46,785 bases of DNA from CAYQAJ01 sp964415245 (GTDB lineage: Bacteria > Planctomycetota > Planctomycetia > Pirellulales > Pirellulaceae), in contig CAYQAJ010000006.1 in the NCBI GenBank assembly GCA_964415245.1, positions 1-46,785 on the forward strand, given 5' to 3'. Position numbers and translations under genes: made by a program. The notes under the pieces were generated by a model, which saw nothing but the letters and a program-made list of their open reading frames with translations, was not told the DNA's origin and did not search any database. Shown here piece by piece: positions 1 through 9,272 of this stretch. Positions within the stretch are counted from its first letter, which is position 1, and the number at the start of each line of letters is the position of its first letter.

Positions 1-1
1 C

Positions 2-496
2 GATCTGGTTCGCAACGCCCTGCGTATGCGGCCCGAACGAATCATCATCGGCGAGTGCCGCGGACCCGAGTCGTTCGACATGTTGCAGGCCATGAACACC
101 GGTCACGAAGGATCGCTCACGACCATCCACGCCAACACGCCGCGCGACGCCATCGCCCGACTCGAAACCATGATCATGATGGCGGGCTTTGAGCTGCCCA
201 TCAAAGCCATGCGGCAACAGATCGCCAGCGCCGTCGACCTGATCGTGCAGGCCAACCGACTGCAAGGGGGTGCCCGCAAGGTAACGCAGATCTCCGAGGT
301 GGTGGGCATGGAACAAGACACCGTCATCATGCAATCGATTTACCAGTACTGCCAGGAAGGGATCGACGACAGCGGGCGCGCCAAGGGGCAGTTCGAAGCC
401 ACCGGCATTCGACCCTCGTTTATGACGCGTTTGGAATCGGCCGGCGTGCGACTGCCCGCCAGTGCCTTCCGGCAGCGAGTGATGATGGTCGACTGA
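2..496 (+). CDS. tadA: TadA/CpaF family secretion ATPase, C-terminal part (5' end outside window)
   Basis: The frame is already open at base 2, so only the C-terminal ~164 residues are present. They carry the hallmarks of the Tad/Flp pilus ATPase: the Walker B stretch RIIIGECRGPE, followed by the His-box region AMNTGHEGSLTTIHANT, then the helical end of the RecA-like domain. The family hydrolyses ATP on the cytoplasmic side of the inner membrane to drive assembly or secretion of Flp pilins. The Walker A motif would lie upstream of the window. tadB follows after 162 bp, then tadC, which supports the assignment. The last residues (ASAFRQRVMMVD) show no anomaly. Confidence 0.93.
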   Translation, partial: DLVRNALRMRPERIIIGECRGPESFDMLQAMNTGHEGSLTTIHANTPRDAIARLETMIMMAGFELPIKAMRQQIASAVDLIVQANRLQGGARKVTQISEVVGMEQDTVIMQSIYQYCQEGIDDSGRAKGQFEATGIRPSFMTRLESAGVRLPASAFRQRVMMVD

Positions 497-658
497 CTTT
501 GCCGCGCCGCGGTGCCGTGCCGCCGCTCGCGGCCGTACGACACGTCGGCCGGCCGCGTGTGCGAATCGGAGCCTTACGCCGGATCGGAGCAACACGTCGG
601 ATCGAAGCCGTACCACGGATGGCAGCCGCGGATCGATTAGCACAGGAACCGCTGACCC

Positions 659-1627
659 ATGCCGACTATCGTGATTATCGTGGCCGTGTTCATAGGCGTC
701 GCTGCCTTGGCGGGCGGCGTGGCGATTCTGCTGCGCGGCGGCCGCGGCACCGCCGTCGAAGACCGGCTCGACGTGCTCACCGGCTCGGGCTCGGCGTCTG
801 CCGGTAAAACCAAAGAGCAGGAGGCGAGCCTGCTTTTGCAGCCGTTCGACGATAAGAGCAGTTTTATCGAGGACCTGTTTTCGCGGGTGCTCAATCTCGA
901 GGTGTTTCTCGATCAGGCCGACGCACCCCTGAGCGTATCGCGGTTCCTGCTGATATCGGGGGGATTGGCGGCGCTGGGGGCGGGGGGCTGCTTAATCGCA
1001 CGCGCGTCAATGTTGTTGGCACCCGTCATCGCCTTGGCGTTGGGCGCGCTCCCCTTTCTCTGGTTGTGGCTGAAGCGAAAGCGCCGGTTGGCGGCCTTCG
1101 CCAAGCAACTGCCCGAGGCTCTCGAACTCATCGCACGGGCGCTGCGGGCCGGACATAGTCTCGCGTCGGGATTTCATGAAGTGGCGCAGCAGTTTCCGGA
1201 CCCGATTCGCAAGGAGTTCGCTCGCTGCTACGAAGAACAGAACTTCGGAATCCCGCTGGATGAAGCGCTCGAAAGCCTTACCGTGCGGGTGCCCAACCTC
1301 GACCTGCGGTTCTTCGCCACCGCCGTGATTCTGCAGCGGCAGACGGGCGGCGACCTCGCTGAAATCCTCGACAAAATTGGCTCGCTCGTACGCGAACGAT
1401 TTAAGATTTGGGGCCAGGTGCAGGCCCTCACCGGCGAAGGACGGCTCTCGGGCATCGTGCTGATGGCCCTGCCGCCGGTGTTGTTTCTGGTCATGTACCG
1501 GCTCAATCCCGAGTACACGATGACGCTGTTTCAAGACCCGTTGGGTCACCGCATGCTGGCGTTCGCCGTCGTGATGCAGATCGTCGGCGCTCTGGTCATT
1601 CGCAAGATCGTCAACATCAAAGTGTAG
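659..1627 (+). CDS. tadB: TadB, type II secretion F-domain membrane protein
   Basis: A 322-residue inner-membrane protein. It has an N-terminal hydrophobic helix (residues 3-25), a second pair of helices around 90-135, a cytoplasmic T2SSF domain with the typical stretch LPEALELIARALRAGHSL (about residues 150-170), and two C-terminal helices (about 255-320). TadB and TadC together form the inner-membrane platform on which the TadA ATPase acts. The ATG has a modest upstream AGGA. The gene lies between tadA and tadC, and only 2 bp separate its stop from the tadC start, so the pair is probably translationally coupled. Confidence 0.92.
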   Translation: MPTIVIIVAVFIGVAALAGGVAILLRGGRGTAVEDRLDVLTGSGSASAGKTKEQEASLLLQPFDDKSSFIEDLFSRVLNLEVFLDQADAPLSVSRFLLISGGLAALGAGGCLIARASMLLAPVIALALGALPFLWLWLKRKRRLAAFAKQLPEALELIARALRAGHSLASGFHEVAQQFPDPIRKEFARCYEEQNFGIPLDEALESLTVRVPNLDLRFFATAVILQRQTGGDLAEILDKIGSLVRERFKIWGQVQALTGEGRLSGIVLMALPPVLFLVMYRLNPEYTMTLFQDPLGHRMLAFAVVMQIVGALVIRKIVNIKV

Positions 1628-1629
1628 CC

Positions 1630-2610
1630 ATGAACGAATTGCTGGCCCAAGGACTCAATATGCAGTGGTTGCTCCCGGTGGCCGTGTTCGGCGCCATAGC
1701 CGCCGTGGCGTGGCTTGCGCTGCAATGGCTGTCGGGGAAAAAGTCGCGCAGCGAAGAGCGCCTGGATGAAATGCGCGACCCCATGGCACGGCGCCGTAAA
1801 GAGGAATCGTCGTCGGTCAAGAAGTCCGACGCCATGACCAAAGTCCTTGAGAAGGCAACGCCCGCCCTGGCCAAGCCGCTGCAACCCAAGAACGAGAAGG
1901 ACGCCGGCAAACTGAAGAAGCGCCTCTCCTACGCGGGCTTCCGCAGTGAGGCCGCCCCGACAATCTTCCTGGGCCTGAAGTTCGTGGGCCTCATCACCGG
2001 CTTTGTTCTCGGCGGCGGCACCATGCTGATCATGTACGGCGTTGCGCTTTCGGCGCTGTTCCGCACCGTGTTCATCGCCGGCGGCATGTTCTACCTGCCC
2101 GACATCCTGTTATTCCTGCTTGCCCGGCGGCGCAAGGAATCGATCTTCTACGGTTTGCCCGATGCGCTCGACCTGTTGGTCGTCTGCGTCGAAGCGGGGT
2201 TGGGACTCGATCAGGCCATGCGCAAGGTGGCCGACGAGATGAAAAAGTCGTACCGGGTGCTGGCCGACGAATTTGGCCTGTGTAACCTGCAACTGCAAAT
2301 GGGCCGCAGCCGCAACGAGGTGCTGCAAGAGCTGGGAGCCCGCAGCGGGGTGGATGATTTGCGTTCGCTGGCCTCGATCATCATTCAGGCCGACCGATTC
2401 GGCTCGAGCATCGCCCAGGCCCTGCGCGTGCAAAGCGACACCATGCGCACCCGCCGGCGGCAGATCGCCGAAGAGAAGGCGGCCAAAACGGCGGTTAAGC
2501 TCATTTTCCCGCTGGTGCTCTTCATCTTCCCCGGCATTTTCGTGGTGCTGGTGGGACCCGCGGCCATCACGATGATCCGCGAAATGTTCCCCGCCATGAG
2601 CGGTAGCTAA
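1630..2610 (+). CDS. tadC: TadC, type II secretion F-domain membrane protein
   Basis: A 326-residue partner of TadB. The frame is open further upstream, but that part lies antiphase inside tadB. The ATG at 1630, two bases after the tadB stop, opens with MNELLAQGLNMQWLLPV, a normal membrane-protein start, so it is taken as the start. Helices lie near residues 13-33 and 115-165; the T2SSF domain contains YGLPDALDLLVVCVEAGLGL and the C-terminus ends with a hydrophobic pair (about 285-320). It is expected in the inner membrane as part of the Flp pilus platform. About 280 bp without a clear gene follow before the next exported protein. Confidence 0.92.
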   Translation: MNELLAQGLNMQWLLPVAVFGAIAAVAWLALQWLSGKKSRSEERLDEMRDPMARRRKEESSSVKKSDAMTKVLEKATPALAKPLQPKNEKDAGKLKKRLSYAGFRSEAAPTIFLGLKFVGLITGFVLGGGTMLIMYGVALSALFRTVFIAGGMFYLPDILLFLLARRRKESIFYGLPDALDLLVVCVEAGLGLDQAMRKVADEMKKSYRVLADEFGLCNLQLQMGRSRNEVLQELGARSGVDDLRSLASIIIQADRFGSSIAQALRVQSDTMRTRRRQIAEEKAAKTAVKLIFPLVLFIFPGIFVVLVGPAAITMIREMFPAMSGS

Positions 2611-2888
2611 TCCTCCGCGTAAAGCTGCGCAATTTGCAACGAACGCGCAAATCGTGGCGACGCGGGAACATTACCTCCAGCCCCTTCCCGCTCGCGGGCC
2701 GATAGCACGATACGGCGCCCTACTTGGGGGTGCTGCGCAATTTCCCACTCGAAAACGCTCGCGCCGGAGGGAGAATCTGCCGATTGCACCCCATTCGGGT
2801 GATTGCGGTGAAGGTTGTCGATGGAATGAGTTCCGTAGCCGGAACCCACCGGACGTGCCCTGGCGAATTGATAGCGGGAGACAAGCCC

Positions 2889-3440
2889 ATGCGTCGCATT
2901 GCTATTGTCCTGATAACGTTGGTAACGCTGATGACTTACGCTCTCCCGATGCGTGCCGAGTGGCATGAGTTTTGGTACAGCGTCAAAGTTGATTGGCACC
3001 GCAACAACCAATGGCCCGAGCCATTTCTCTACGCCGACCGGCAGGTCGCGGTGGAGGCAGAGGCGCGAATGGTGTCCCGCGGCTGGCAGCTTCAGAACAC
3101 GATCAGCAGCTATCACTTCGACCCCGAGTCGCAAGAATTGACGTCGGCGGGCGAGCACAAGGTGCATTGGATTCTGACCCAAACGCCTGCGGCCTATCGA
3201 ACCGTGTTCGTGTTGCGCGGAGAAAGCTCCCGGATGACGGCAGCCCGCGTTGAATCGGTGCGACAGTACATGGCCGACGTGTGGCCCGACAGCGCCTCGA
3301 TGCCGGCCATTGTGCAAACGGACGTTGAGCCCCGCGGTTGGCCGGCCGAAGACATTGATGACACGTACCGCAAGGCGCTGCAGTCGCGTCCGAGCCCGGT
3401 GCTGCCGGCCGCCGCATCCATTAGCGGTGGTTCCAACTAA
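2889..3440 (+). CDS. Exported protein of unknown function in the Tad locus
   Basis: A 183-residue protein that I do not recognise with certainty. The ATG at 2889 gives a classical signal peptide (MRRIAIVLITLVTLMTYALPMRA, cleavage likely after MRA), and a GGAGA lies about 8 bp upstream; the longer open frame from 2724 is therefore rejected. The mature part is rich in Trp and Tyr (EWHEFWYSVKVDWHRNNQW). Its C-terminal half (VFVLRGESSRMTAARVESVRQYM) weakly resembles the periodicity of OmpA-like periplasmic domains, which is only a suggestion. Its position between tadC and a TadD-like lipoprotein suggests a periplasmic or outer-membrane accessory role in the pilus system. Confidence 0.75.
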   Translation: MRRIAIVLITLVTLMTYALPMRAEWHEFWYSVKVDWHRNNQWPEPFLYADRQVAVEAEARMVSRGWQLQNTISSYHFDPESQELTSAGEHKVHWILTQTPAAYRTVFVLRGESSRMTAARVESVRQYMADVWPDSASMPAIVQTDVEPRGWPAEDIDDTYRKALQSRPSPVLPAAASISGGSN

Positions 3441-3485
3441 CGCGGGCCATTTAAGCCTGAAGCGCCAACGAAGGACGGTTTGCCA

Positions 3486-3664
3486 CGTTCTTCGCTTGCG
3501 CGTCACGCTTCATGTCCTTCGCTTGCGCGTCAGGCTTCNNNNNNNNNNNNNNNNNNNNNNNNNNNNNNNNNNNNNNNNNNNNNNNNNNNNNNNNNNNNNN
3601 NNNNNNNNNNNNNNNNNNNNNNNNNNNNNNNNNNNNNNGTCCTTCGCTTGCGCGTCAGGCTTCT
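3486..3664 (+). repeat. Tandem repeat with CTTCGCTTGCGCGTCA core, interrupted by an assembly gap
   Basis: Two consecutive ~26-bp units with the core CTTCGCTTGCGCGTCA precede the N run and a third follows it directly. The gap therefore almost certainly hides more copies that the assembler collapsed. The stretch 3441-3961 holds no credible gene; an open frame crossing the gap exists only because the repeat lacks stops. Confidence 0.8.
3539..3638. other. Assembly gap (100 N placeholder)
   Basis: Exactly 100 undetermined bases, bounded on both sides by copies of the same ~26-bp repeat. The true length is unknown. Confidence 0.99.
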
Positions 3665-3961
3665 CTACGCCGTGTATGGCGTAGGATAGCCGCAAATCCT
3701 TCCCTCCTTCGCTTCGCGCCCGCAAAGTCGGCCTGCTTTGCTAGCTTTTCCGCGGCTTCCGTAGGCACCGGTCGTTTGGTTCATTTCGGTTGTAGCCACG
3801 GTGGCGGCGGAGACGATGGATCAAGAAGCCGCGCCGGTGCGCCCGGCGTCATGGGCCAAGACCTCGCGATCGCGCTGCTGGCATGCATTGCTATCGCGCC
3901 AGTGCCGCTCCAAAACATGCCCGGTGCGGCGATTCAATTCCTAGCTCACGGAGGGGGCGCG

Positions 3962-5053
3962 GTGCACACGACGCCACGTAACACGGCAGTTTGGCTGGGA
4001 TTGTTGGCACTGCTGGCCAGCACTTCGACGGGCTGCAGCAGCGGTGCCTTTGGCCTGTGGGACACCGGATGGCCGATGGCGCGCAACCGCGGCAGCGAGA
4101 CGGGCGTATACCCGGGTCCGTCGTACGCCAGCTATTCGCGGTCGAAATCGGGTGCCAACAGCCCCGGTCCCGGACAGCCGATTCCAGCCAAGTCGTTCAC
4201 GCAGAGTGTGGCCGAGTCGATCCAAAGCACGTCGAGCAAAATCGCCGACGCGCTGACTCTCAAGCCGCGAGTGATCCCCGCCGCGGATCCCATCGCACTC
4301 TCGAATAAACCCGATAAGGTCGATCCGCAGGTGTTTGTTGCCACGGGTCGGATGTACGAGAGCCAGGGCGAAGCGGCCATGGCCCTGGAGCAGTACCGCA
4401 AGGCGTTGAAGATCGCCCCGAATGACATGTCCGCCTTATTGTGCAGCGCCCGGCTGTACGATCGCCAGGGACAGTACGAAGAAGCCACGCGGCTCTATCG
4501 CGTCGCCACGACCAAACATCCGGAGAATGCACTGGCGTTCAACGATTTGGGCCTGTGTTATGCTCGACAGGGCCAGGTGCAGTCGTCGCTGGAAGCCCTG
4601 CAACAAGCCGTCCGCCTGGAACCGACGAGCAAGCGGTATCGCAACAACCTGGCGACCGTGCTGGTCGAGGCGGGCCGGATCAACGAGGCATACGACCACA
4701 TGGCCCGAGTGCACGGCCCCGCCGCGGCGCACTTCAACCTGGGGTACTTGCTCTACGAGCGAAACGACCGCACGCGTGCCGAAGAGCATTTCAGCAAGGC
4801 GCTCGAGCTGGATCCGTCGCTCAAGCAGGCGTCGCAGATGCTCGAGCAAATCGGGGCGAACGAGCGAGCGACCGACTCCATCGGCCGCCGCGAGTCGAAC
4901 CTTTCGGTCACCACGGTACAGGCAGTCGTGAACGAAAGGCCCGTGCGGTACGTATCGCAGCGCTCGCCTTCGTCGACCGACGAACGCACCACCGCCCCAG
5001 CCGAAGTGGTGGAAGAGTACCCGCCGATTCGCCTGCCCTACGCGGGCCGGTAG
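3962..5053 (+). CDS. TadD-like TPR lipoprotein
   Basis: A 363-residue protein. The frame is open far upstream, even across the N gap, but a strong ribosome binding site (GGAGGGGG) sits 5 bp before GTG 3962. That start gives a short signal peptide ending in a lipobox-like STGC (LLALLASTSTGC), so a lipoprotein is likely. After a Ser/Pro-rich linker, about five consecutive TPR units run from roughly residue 118 to 290 (for example ALEQYRKALKIAPNDM, AEEHFSKALELDPSL). A TPR lipoprotein next to tadABC matches TadD, which acts in secretin or pilus assembly at the outer membrane. The C-terminal ~70 residues are low-complexity. It converges on the ceramidase gene, with 5 bp between the two stops. Confidence 0.85.
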   Translation: MHTTPRNTAVWLGLLALLASTSTGCSSGAFGLWDTGWPMARNRGSETGVYPGPSYASYSRSKSGANSPGPGQPIPAKSFTQSVAESIQSTSSKIADALTLKPRVIPAADPIALSNKPDKVDPQVFVATGRMYESQGEAAMALEQYRKALKIAPNDMSALLCSARLYDRQGQYEEATRLYRVATTKHPENALAFNDLGLCYARQGQVQSSLEALQQAVRLEPTSKRYRNNLATVLVEAGRINEAYDHMARVHGPAAAHFNLGYLLYERNDRTRAEEHFSKALELDPSLKQASQMLEQIGANERATDSIGRRESNLSVTTVQAVVNERPVRYVSQRSPSSTDERTTAPAEVVEEYPPIRLPYAGR

Positions 5054-5058
5054 CGGAG

Positions 5059-6534
5059 TTATTTTTCCGCCATTCGCGCGGCGCACTGCTTCAGCGCCTG
5101 CATCACGATCGGCGCGACGCTCGGGCCGCAACTGTTGATTTCGCCGTACTGCCCGCTCTTGCGGCCATAGGCGAACGGGGCGGTGTTGTCCCATTGCCGC
5201 TTGGGAATGATGTAGCCGATCTCGTCGTTGGCCAGTCCGATCAGCATCCATTTCTTGCCCGGCAGAATCTCGGCGACGGATGGCTCGGCTGGTGCATCGG
5301 GAAAATCGGCGCCCTCCTCGGCGGGATCTACGACGTGGCCGTAGACAAGCTCGGGGTACAGTTCGCCCGGAATGCACGCCACGTGTAACTGCCCGAGTCG
5401 CAAGACGGCGACTTCCGTGGCGACAGCCGTCGGCCGGTCGAGCGCGTCGGCCGCTTCGATAGGCTTAGCTTTCAGGTAATCGCCGGTCCACGCATGGACC
5501 TTGCGGCGCACGACGCCCGTCGCCCAGGCCAGACGGTAATACGGATTCTCGATCGGCACGGCAATCGCCAGGGATTCGGCGGAAAGCGGCGCGAGCTCAA
5601 TCGGCTCGGCTGCGTCAAGTGCTTTGGCGGCCAAGTCGGCGACGGCCTCGCCATAGCGGCGCGTGTACTCGAAGTCGCCCACCTTCAACTCGCGCCCTTC
5701 GTCGTCCTTGATGCGCCCGCGCGGCGGTGCCATCAGCCCACCCACGGCCCCCGACAAATACACGACCGGCGCATCGTACCGTTCTTTCAGCGCCGCTACC
5801 GTCGCCCCGGGAAAGTCGGCGCTGATGAGCGTATTCTTCGATCCCAGCGACTCGGGATGGCAATTCCACTGCACCAGCAATCCCGCCACGCGGCCGTCGT
5901 CCCGTCGGTTGAACCGAATTGCCCGCAGCACGCCGTCGATCACGTACGGCTCGCGGCTGTCGCGAAGCAGCGTCTCGTCTTCGGCGGTGCCGAAATGGGC
6001 TTCTACCGGGACGGCCGAGCGATCGGCCCGCTCGACGGCGTCGACAATGCGGTCGACGACCGTGGCCAGATACTCGTCGTCGACTCCGCGATGCACGAAC
6101 GTGCGTCCCCACAGGCCGATGACGTCCGGCCCCTCGTGGTTGTGCGTACTGCTGACCATCACGTAATCGAATCCCTTGAGCCGCTCTCGAATCGACAGAA
6201 TCGTGTCGCGCTGCAGTCCGACCAGATCCGTGCAGATGAGTGCCACCTTCTTCCAACTGTCAGACACAACGACGGCGCGGGCCATCAGCGGATCGTGCAC
6301 GCCCGTGGCCTTGCGGCCCGGGCCGTAGCCCGCCAGCCACACGGGTCGGTCGTCCGCCAACTTGGGCGTGATATCGGCCTCGGCGAAGCCCGCCCAAATC
6401 GCCGGCGGTTCAGCGGCGCTCGTCGTATGCGAACCGACGCTTGCGATGAGAAGCGCCACCGCCAGCGCAAGCAACACAGCCTGGTACAGCGCAATCCGCC
6501 GAGACTCAATCTTCGCGAGCGAATCGGATATCAC
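5059..6534 (-). CDS. Neutral/alkaline non-lysosomal ceramidase family protein, secreted
   Basis: A 491-residue enzyme. GTG at 6534 is chosen because GAGGA lies 7 bp upstream; a TTG at 6567 would add 11 residues. An N-terminal hydrophobic segment (about 15-33, then SHTTSAAEPP) indicates export. The family core is visible: AGFAEADITPK, then SSTHNHEGPDV (residues 128-138), which corresponds to the zinc-binding THTHSGPG motif of neutral ceramidases, and QWNCHPESLGSKNTLISADFPG (about 222-243). Known members hydrolyse ceramide amide bonds, but planctomycete relatives are numerous and mostly untested, so the substrate is open. It may form an operon with the upstream MFS gene (89 bp apart, same strand). 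Confidence 0.85.
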   Translation of the reverse strand: MISDSLAKIESRRIALYQAVLLALAVALLIASVGSHTTSAAEPPAIWAGFAEADITPKLADDRPVWLAGYGPGRKATGVHDPLMARAVVVSDSWKKVALICTDLVGLQRDTILSIRERLKGFDYVMVSSTHNHEGPDVIGLWGRTFVHRGVDDEYLATVVDRIVDAVERADRSAVPVEAHFGTAEDETLLRDSREPYVIDGVLRAIRFNRRDDGRVAGLLVQWNCHPESLGSKNTLISADFPGATVAALKERYDAPVVYLSGAVGGLMAPPRGRIKDDEGRELKVGDFEYTRRYGEAVADLAAKALDAAEPIELAPLSAESLAIAVPIENPYYRLAWATGVVRRKVHAWTGDYLKAKPIEAADALDRPTAVATEVAVLRLGQLHVACIPGELYPELVYGHVVDPAEEGADFPDAPAEPSVAEILPGKKWMLIGLANDEIGYIIPKRQWDNTAPFAYGRKSGQYGEINSCGPSVAPIVMQALKQCAARMAEK

Positions 6535-6622
6535 CGGTCGGTCCTCGCGCAAGACAAACGAAAGCAAATTGGTACCATTCAGTTGGATGCCGGAATGCCC
6601 AAGGGTACGACGCCCGGCCCCG

Positions 6623-8494
6623 TTATGGCATCTCTTGCAGCGAGGCCGCTTTGGCCGCGTCGGCTTCGCTCACTTCCTTGCCGCCCGTGTCGTTCTTGAA
6701 CAGCACCAAGAACAGAAGCATGATCGCCGCGGCGCCGATGCACGGAATCAACCACACCATCCGCCAGTTCACGGCCTGGTCGGCCAGCAGCGTGCGATTG
6801 GCCTCGTAGCCCTGCATGCGTTTGATCTGTTCTTGCTCCGTGGCCAGCTTGATGGCATCGGGAGACAGTTCGACCTCCTTGTCGATCACGGCGACGCGCT
6901 TCTGGGCGAACGATTCCGCCTCTTGGCGCAAGGCCGCCATTTTCTGCTGCACCGCCTCAAGCCGCGCAATCTCCTTTTCGTGTACTTCGATTTGCTTATC
7001 GATATCGGCACCCGCTTCCTTCTGTAGCGTGCCGATTTCGGCATATAGCTCGTCGATCCGCTTTTGCACGTCGGCCGAAGCTTTGTCGAAGTCGGCGTTG
7101 AACTCATCGCTGACGGGATCGCGGCGCTTGCCGAACACGTCGGCCATCACCTCGTTGAACCTGGTGCCGATGTCCAACAGTGTCACCTGATCGCCCTTCA
7201 ATGCATCAGCGGCATTGCTCACCTGTACTTGCGTGGCTTCATCCGCCTGAGCAAGCTCCTCCTTGAATTCGGCCTCAGGCTTCTCATAGGTGGCGGCGAC
7301 GAAGCCCGCCTCGGTTTTCAGCCTCGCGGTGAGCGGCGGAGTAAAAGCCTCCTCGACCTGGCCGGCGAGCTGCGCGCCGATGAGCATGCCGAAGCCCAGC
7401 GTACATAGCACGAGCAGCCCTTGCGCCTGGCTGCGAATCTCGCGCGGCGCCACCTTGTCGGTATAAATCTGCCCGGTGACGAAGAAGAAGTCGTAGCAGA
7501 TGCCGTGCAGGATGATACCGGTCAGCAGCATCCACACCACGCCGTCGGGCGCGCCGATGGCGAACAGCGCGTACCGCACGACCCAGGCCAGCATGCCGAC
7601 CAGCAGCATCCACTTGACGCCCAGAAAGGCGAAGAACAGCGGCATGATCACCATGAACAGGATTTCCGACATCTGACCGAACGACATTTTGAATGCCGGG
7701 TTGGCCAGCTCGCCCTGGGCAATGAACTTGCCGGCCATCTGGTAGTAAAAGGCCAGCGGTATGCAGATCAGAAACGAGCAAAGCATGAAGACCAGAAACG
7801 CCGGCCGTCGAAACAGCACCAGCGCATCGAGCCCGATCACTTCCGAGAAGGTCACCTTTTTGCCAGCCGCGGGGGGAGGCGTATGCGGCAGCGTGAAGCT
7901 GTACAGGCCGAGAACGATCGCCGTCGCCGCGGCGATGTAGAACAGGTTCACGGCCCCGTCCCACCCCTGCCAACTCACCAGCAGCCCCGCCACGATCCAC
8001 CCGATGGTGCCGAACACGCGGATCATCGGGAATTGCCGCTCGGGGTTGGTCATGTTGTGCAGGGCGATGGAGTTGGTCAGCGCCAGCGTGGGGAAGTAGC
8101 ACAGCATGTGGCCAAAGAAAAGAAGGTTGATGACCCACGGCCGGGCTTCCGTCGCGAACGCGATGGTTGGAACCGTGATCTTCAGGCCGAAGAGATCAAT
8201 CGGCGCCGGGGCCGCGCCCCCCATCATGCCGATGGCCGCAAACATCGCCACGCCGCCCAACAGGTGCATCACGCCCAGCACGCGCTCGGTGGAGAAGAAT
8301 CGGTCGGCAATCATCCCCACGAAGAACGGCGACAGGATGCCGGCGATCGGCCCGACCGAGTAGGTCCAGCCGATCTCGCTTCCGCCGAAGCCGATCTTGC
8401 CCAGGAACAGGTAGGCGGTAACGTACCATGATCCCCACAGGAAGAATTGCAGAAACATCATCACCATCAGGCGAACCGAGATCATGGACTTCAT
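6623..8494 (-). CDS. NupG-like MFS transporter with a ~195-residue insert before the last helix
   Basis: A 623-residue inner-membrane protein. The ATG at 8494 has AAGGA 7 bp upstream and opens with MKSMISVRLMVMMFLQFFLWGSWYV-type sequence matching the first helix of the nucleoside:H+ symporter family; the longer frame to 8719 is rejected. Eleven helices run to about residue 380. Normally one short loop and the last helix would follow, but here residues ~380-575 form a hydrophilic, Glu/Lys/Ala-rich segment with strong coiled-coil character (for example KRIDELYAEIGTLQKEAG). The final helix (NWRMVWLIPCIGAAAIMLLFLVLF) comes next. By family topology the insert would be periplasmic. The substrate is unknown; nucleosides are the family precedent. 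Confidence 0.85.
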   Translation of the reverse strand: MKSMISVRLMVMMFLQFFLWGSWYVTAYLFLGKIGFGGSEIGWTYSVGPIAGILSPFFVGMIADRFFSTERVLGVMHLLGGVAMFAAIGMMGGAAPAPIDLFGLKITVPTIAFATEARPWVINLLFFGHMLCYFPTLALTNSIALHNMTNPERQFPMIRVFGTIGWIVAGLLVSWQGWDGAVNLFYIAAATAIVLGLYSFTLPHTPPPAAGKKVTFSEVIGLDALVLFRRPAFLVFMLCSFLICIPLAFYYQMAGKFIAQGELANPAFKMSFGQMSEILFMVIMPLFFAFLGVKWMLLVGMLAWVVRYALFAIGAPDGVVWMLLTGIILHGICYDFFFVTGQIYTDKVAPREIRSQAQGLLVLCTLGFGMLIGAQLAGQVEEAFTPPLTARLKTEAGFVAATYEKPEAEFKEELAQADEATQVQVSNAADALKGDQVTLLDIGTRFNEVMADVFGKRRDPVSDEFNADFDKASADVQKRIDELYAEIGTLQKEAGADIDKQIEVHEKEIARLEAVQQKMAALRQEAESFAQKRVAVIDKEVELSPDAIKLATEQEQIKRMQGYEANRTLLADQAVNWRMVWLIPCIGAAAIMLLFLVLFKNDTGGKEVSEADAAKAASLQEMP

Positions 8495-8989
8495 GCTGTG
8501 TTCCTTGGCCGACCGCGGAAAGGCGGCGATGGATTGGTGTCGCGCGGCTCCCGGCAGCGATAAACGCCGTGCAGCGAAGCGTTGCCGGCGAGATACTTGA
8601 ATCGACCCGGCGAGCGCAAGTCGGCAGTATAAGGCACGACGTGGAGGGAAAAAAGCGCTTTCTCCCCCAGCGCGAAAGCCGCCCGGTCCGCCGTCGCTCA
8701 TCCCGCCCAGGTCGCACAATCCGCAGGACCGGCGTGGGCGGGCCGAGCGGTGGGCCGGGCAACTTACCAGTTGCGTCCGGTTAGAACGAGCGAGCCAAAG
8801 GAACCAGGCCGATCGGGCCCGCGGGCATTCACCCGCGCGGCTAAGTGGTCGGTCGCGGGCACGCTACACTTGCTCAGCGTGCGGCGACACCTCGAAATGA
8901 CGGACCTTGGCGCCGCGCCGCACGAGGCGCCATTCGACGCCCGAAACCGAGCGGCACGCTCATAACCACGACGCCCGCTTGAAGAAGAG
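8495..8989. other. Intergenic stretch, no gene seen
   Basis: About 495 bp between the MFS gene and the tRNA, both on the minus strand. Several open frames cross it, but none has a plausible start, ribosome binding site or composition. It presumably carries the promoter of the MFS gene. A small inverted repeat (CACGCT/AGCGTG with a 10-base loop) lies near 8859-8880; I attach no function to it. Confidence 0.5.
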
Positions 8990-9062
<73 letters not shown>

Positions 9063-9272
9063 GTGCCGCGTCCGGCCGAAACGCGGCGAGTTGGCGTCCC
9101 TCGTCGACTTCGGTGCCGCGACTCTGGTCACACAACGATGCCAGCCTACATGCGGCAGCCGACGCTCCGAGGCAATCCCGAAGAATTATCGGCCGACGCG
9201 CCGGCCTGTCAAGAATGGATAACGCCCGTGTCGAGCGAATTGGCGTTACCGCACCACCGGGGTCGATGAAAA

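Noticed and set aside
3486..3664. CRISPR array
   Set aside because: The repeats are directly adjacent with no unique spacers of regular length, and no cas genes are in the window.
3512..3961. Open frame extending the TPR protein N-terminus through the N gap
   Set aside because: It exists only because the repeat and the Ns contain no stop. A strong ribosome site and lipoprotein signal at GTG 3962 mark the real start.
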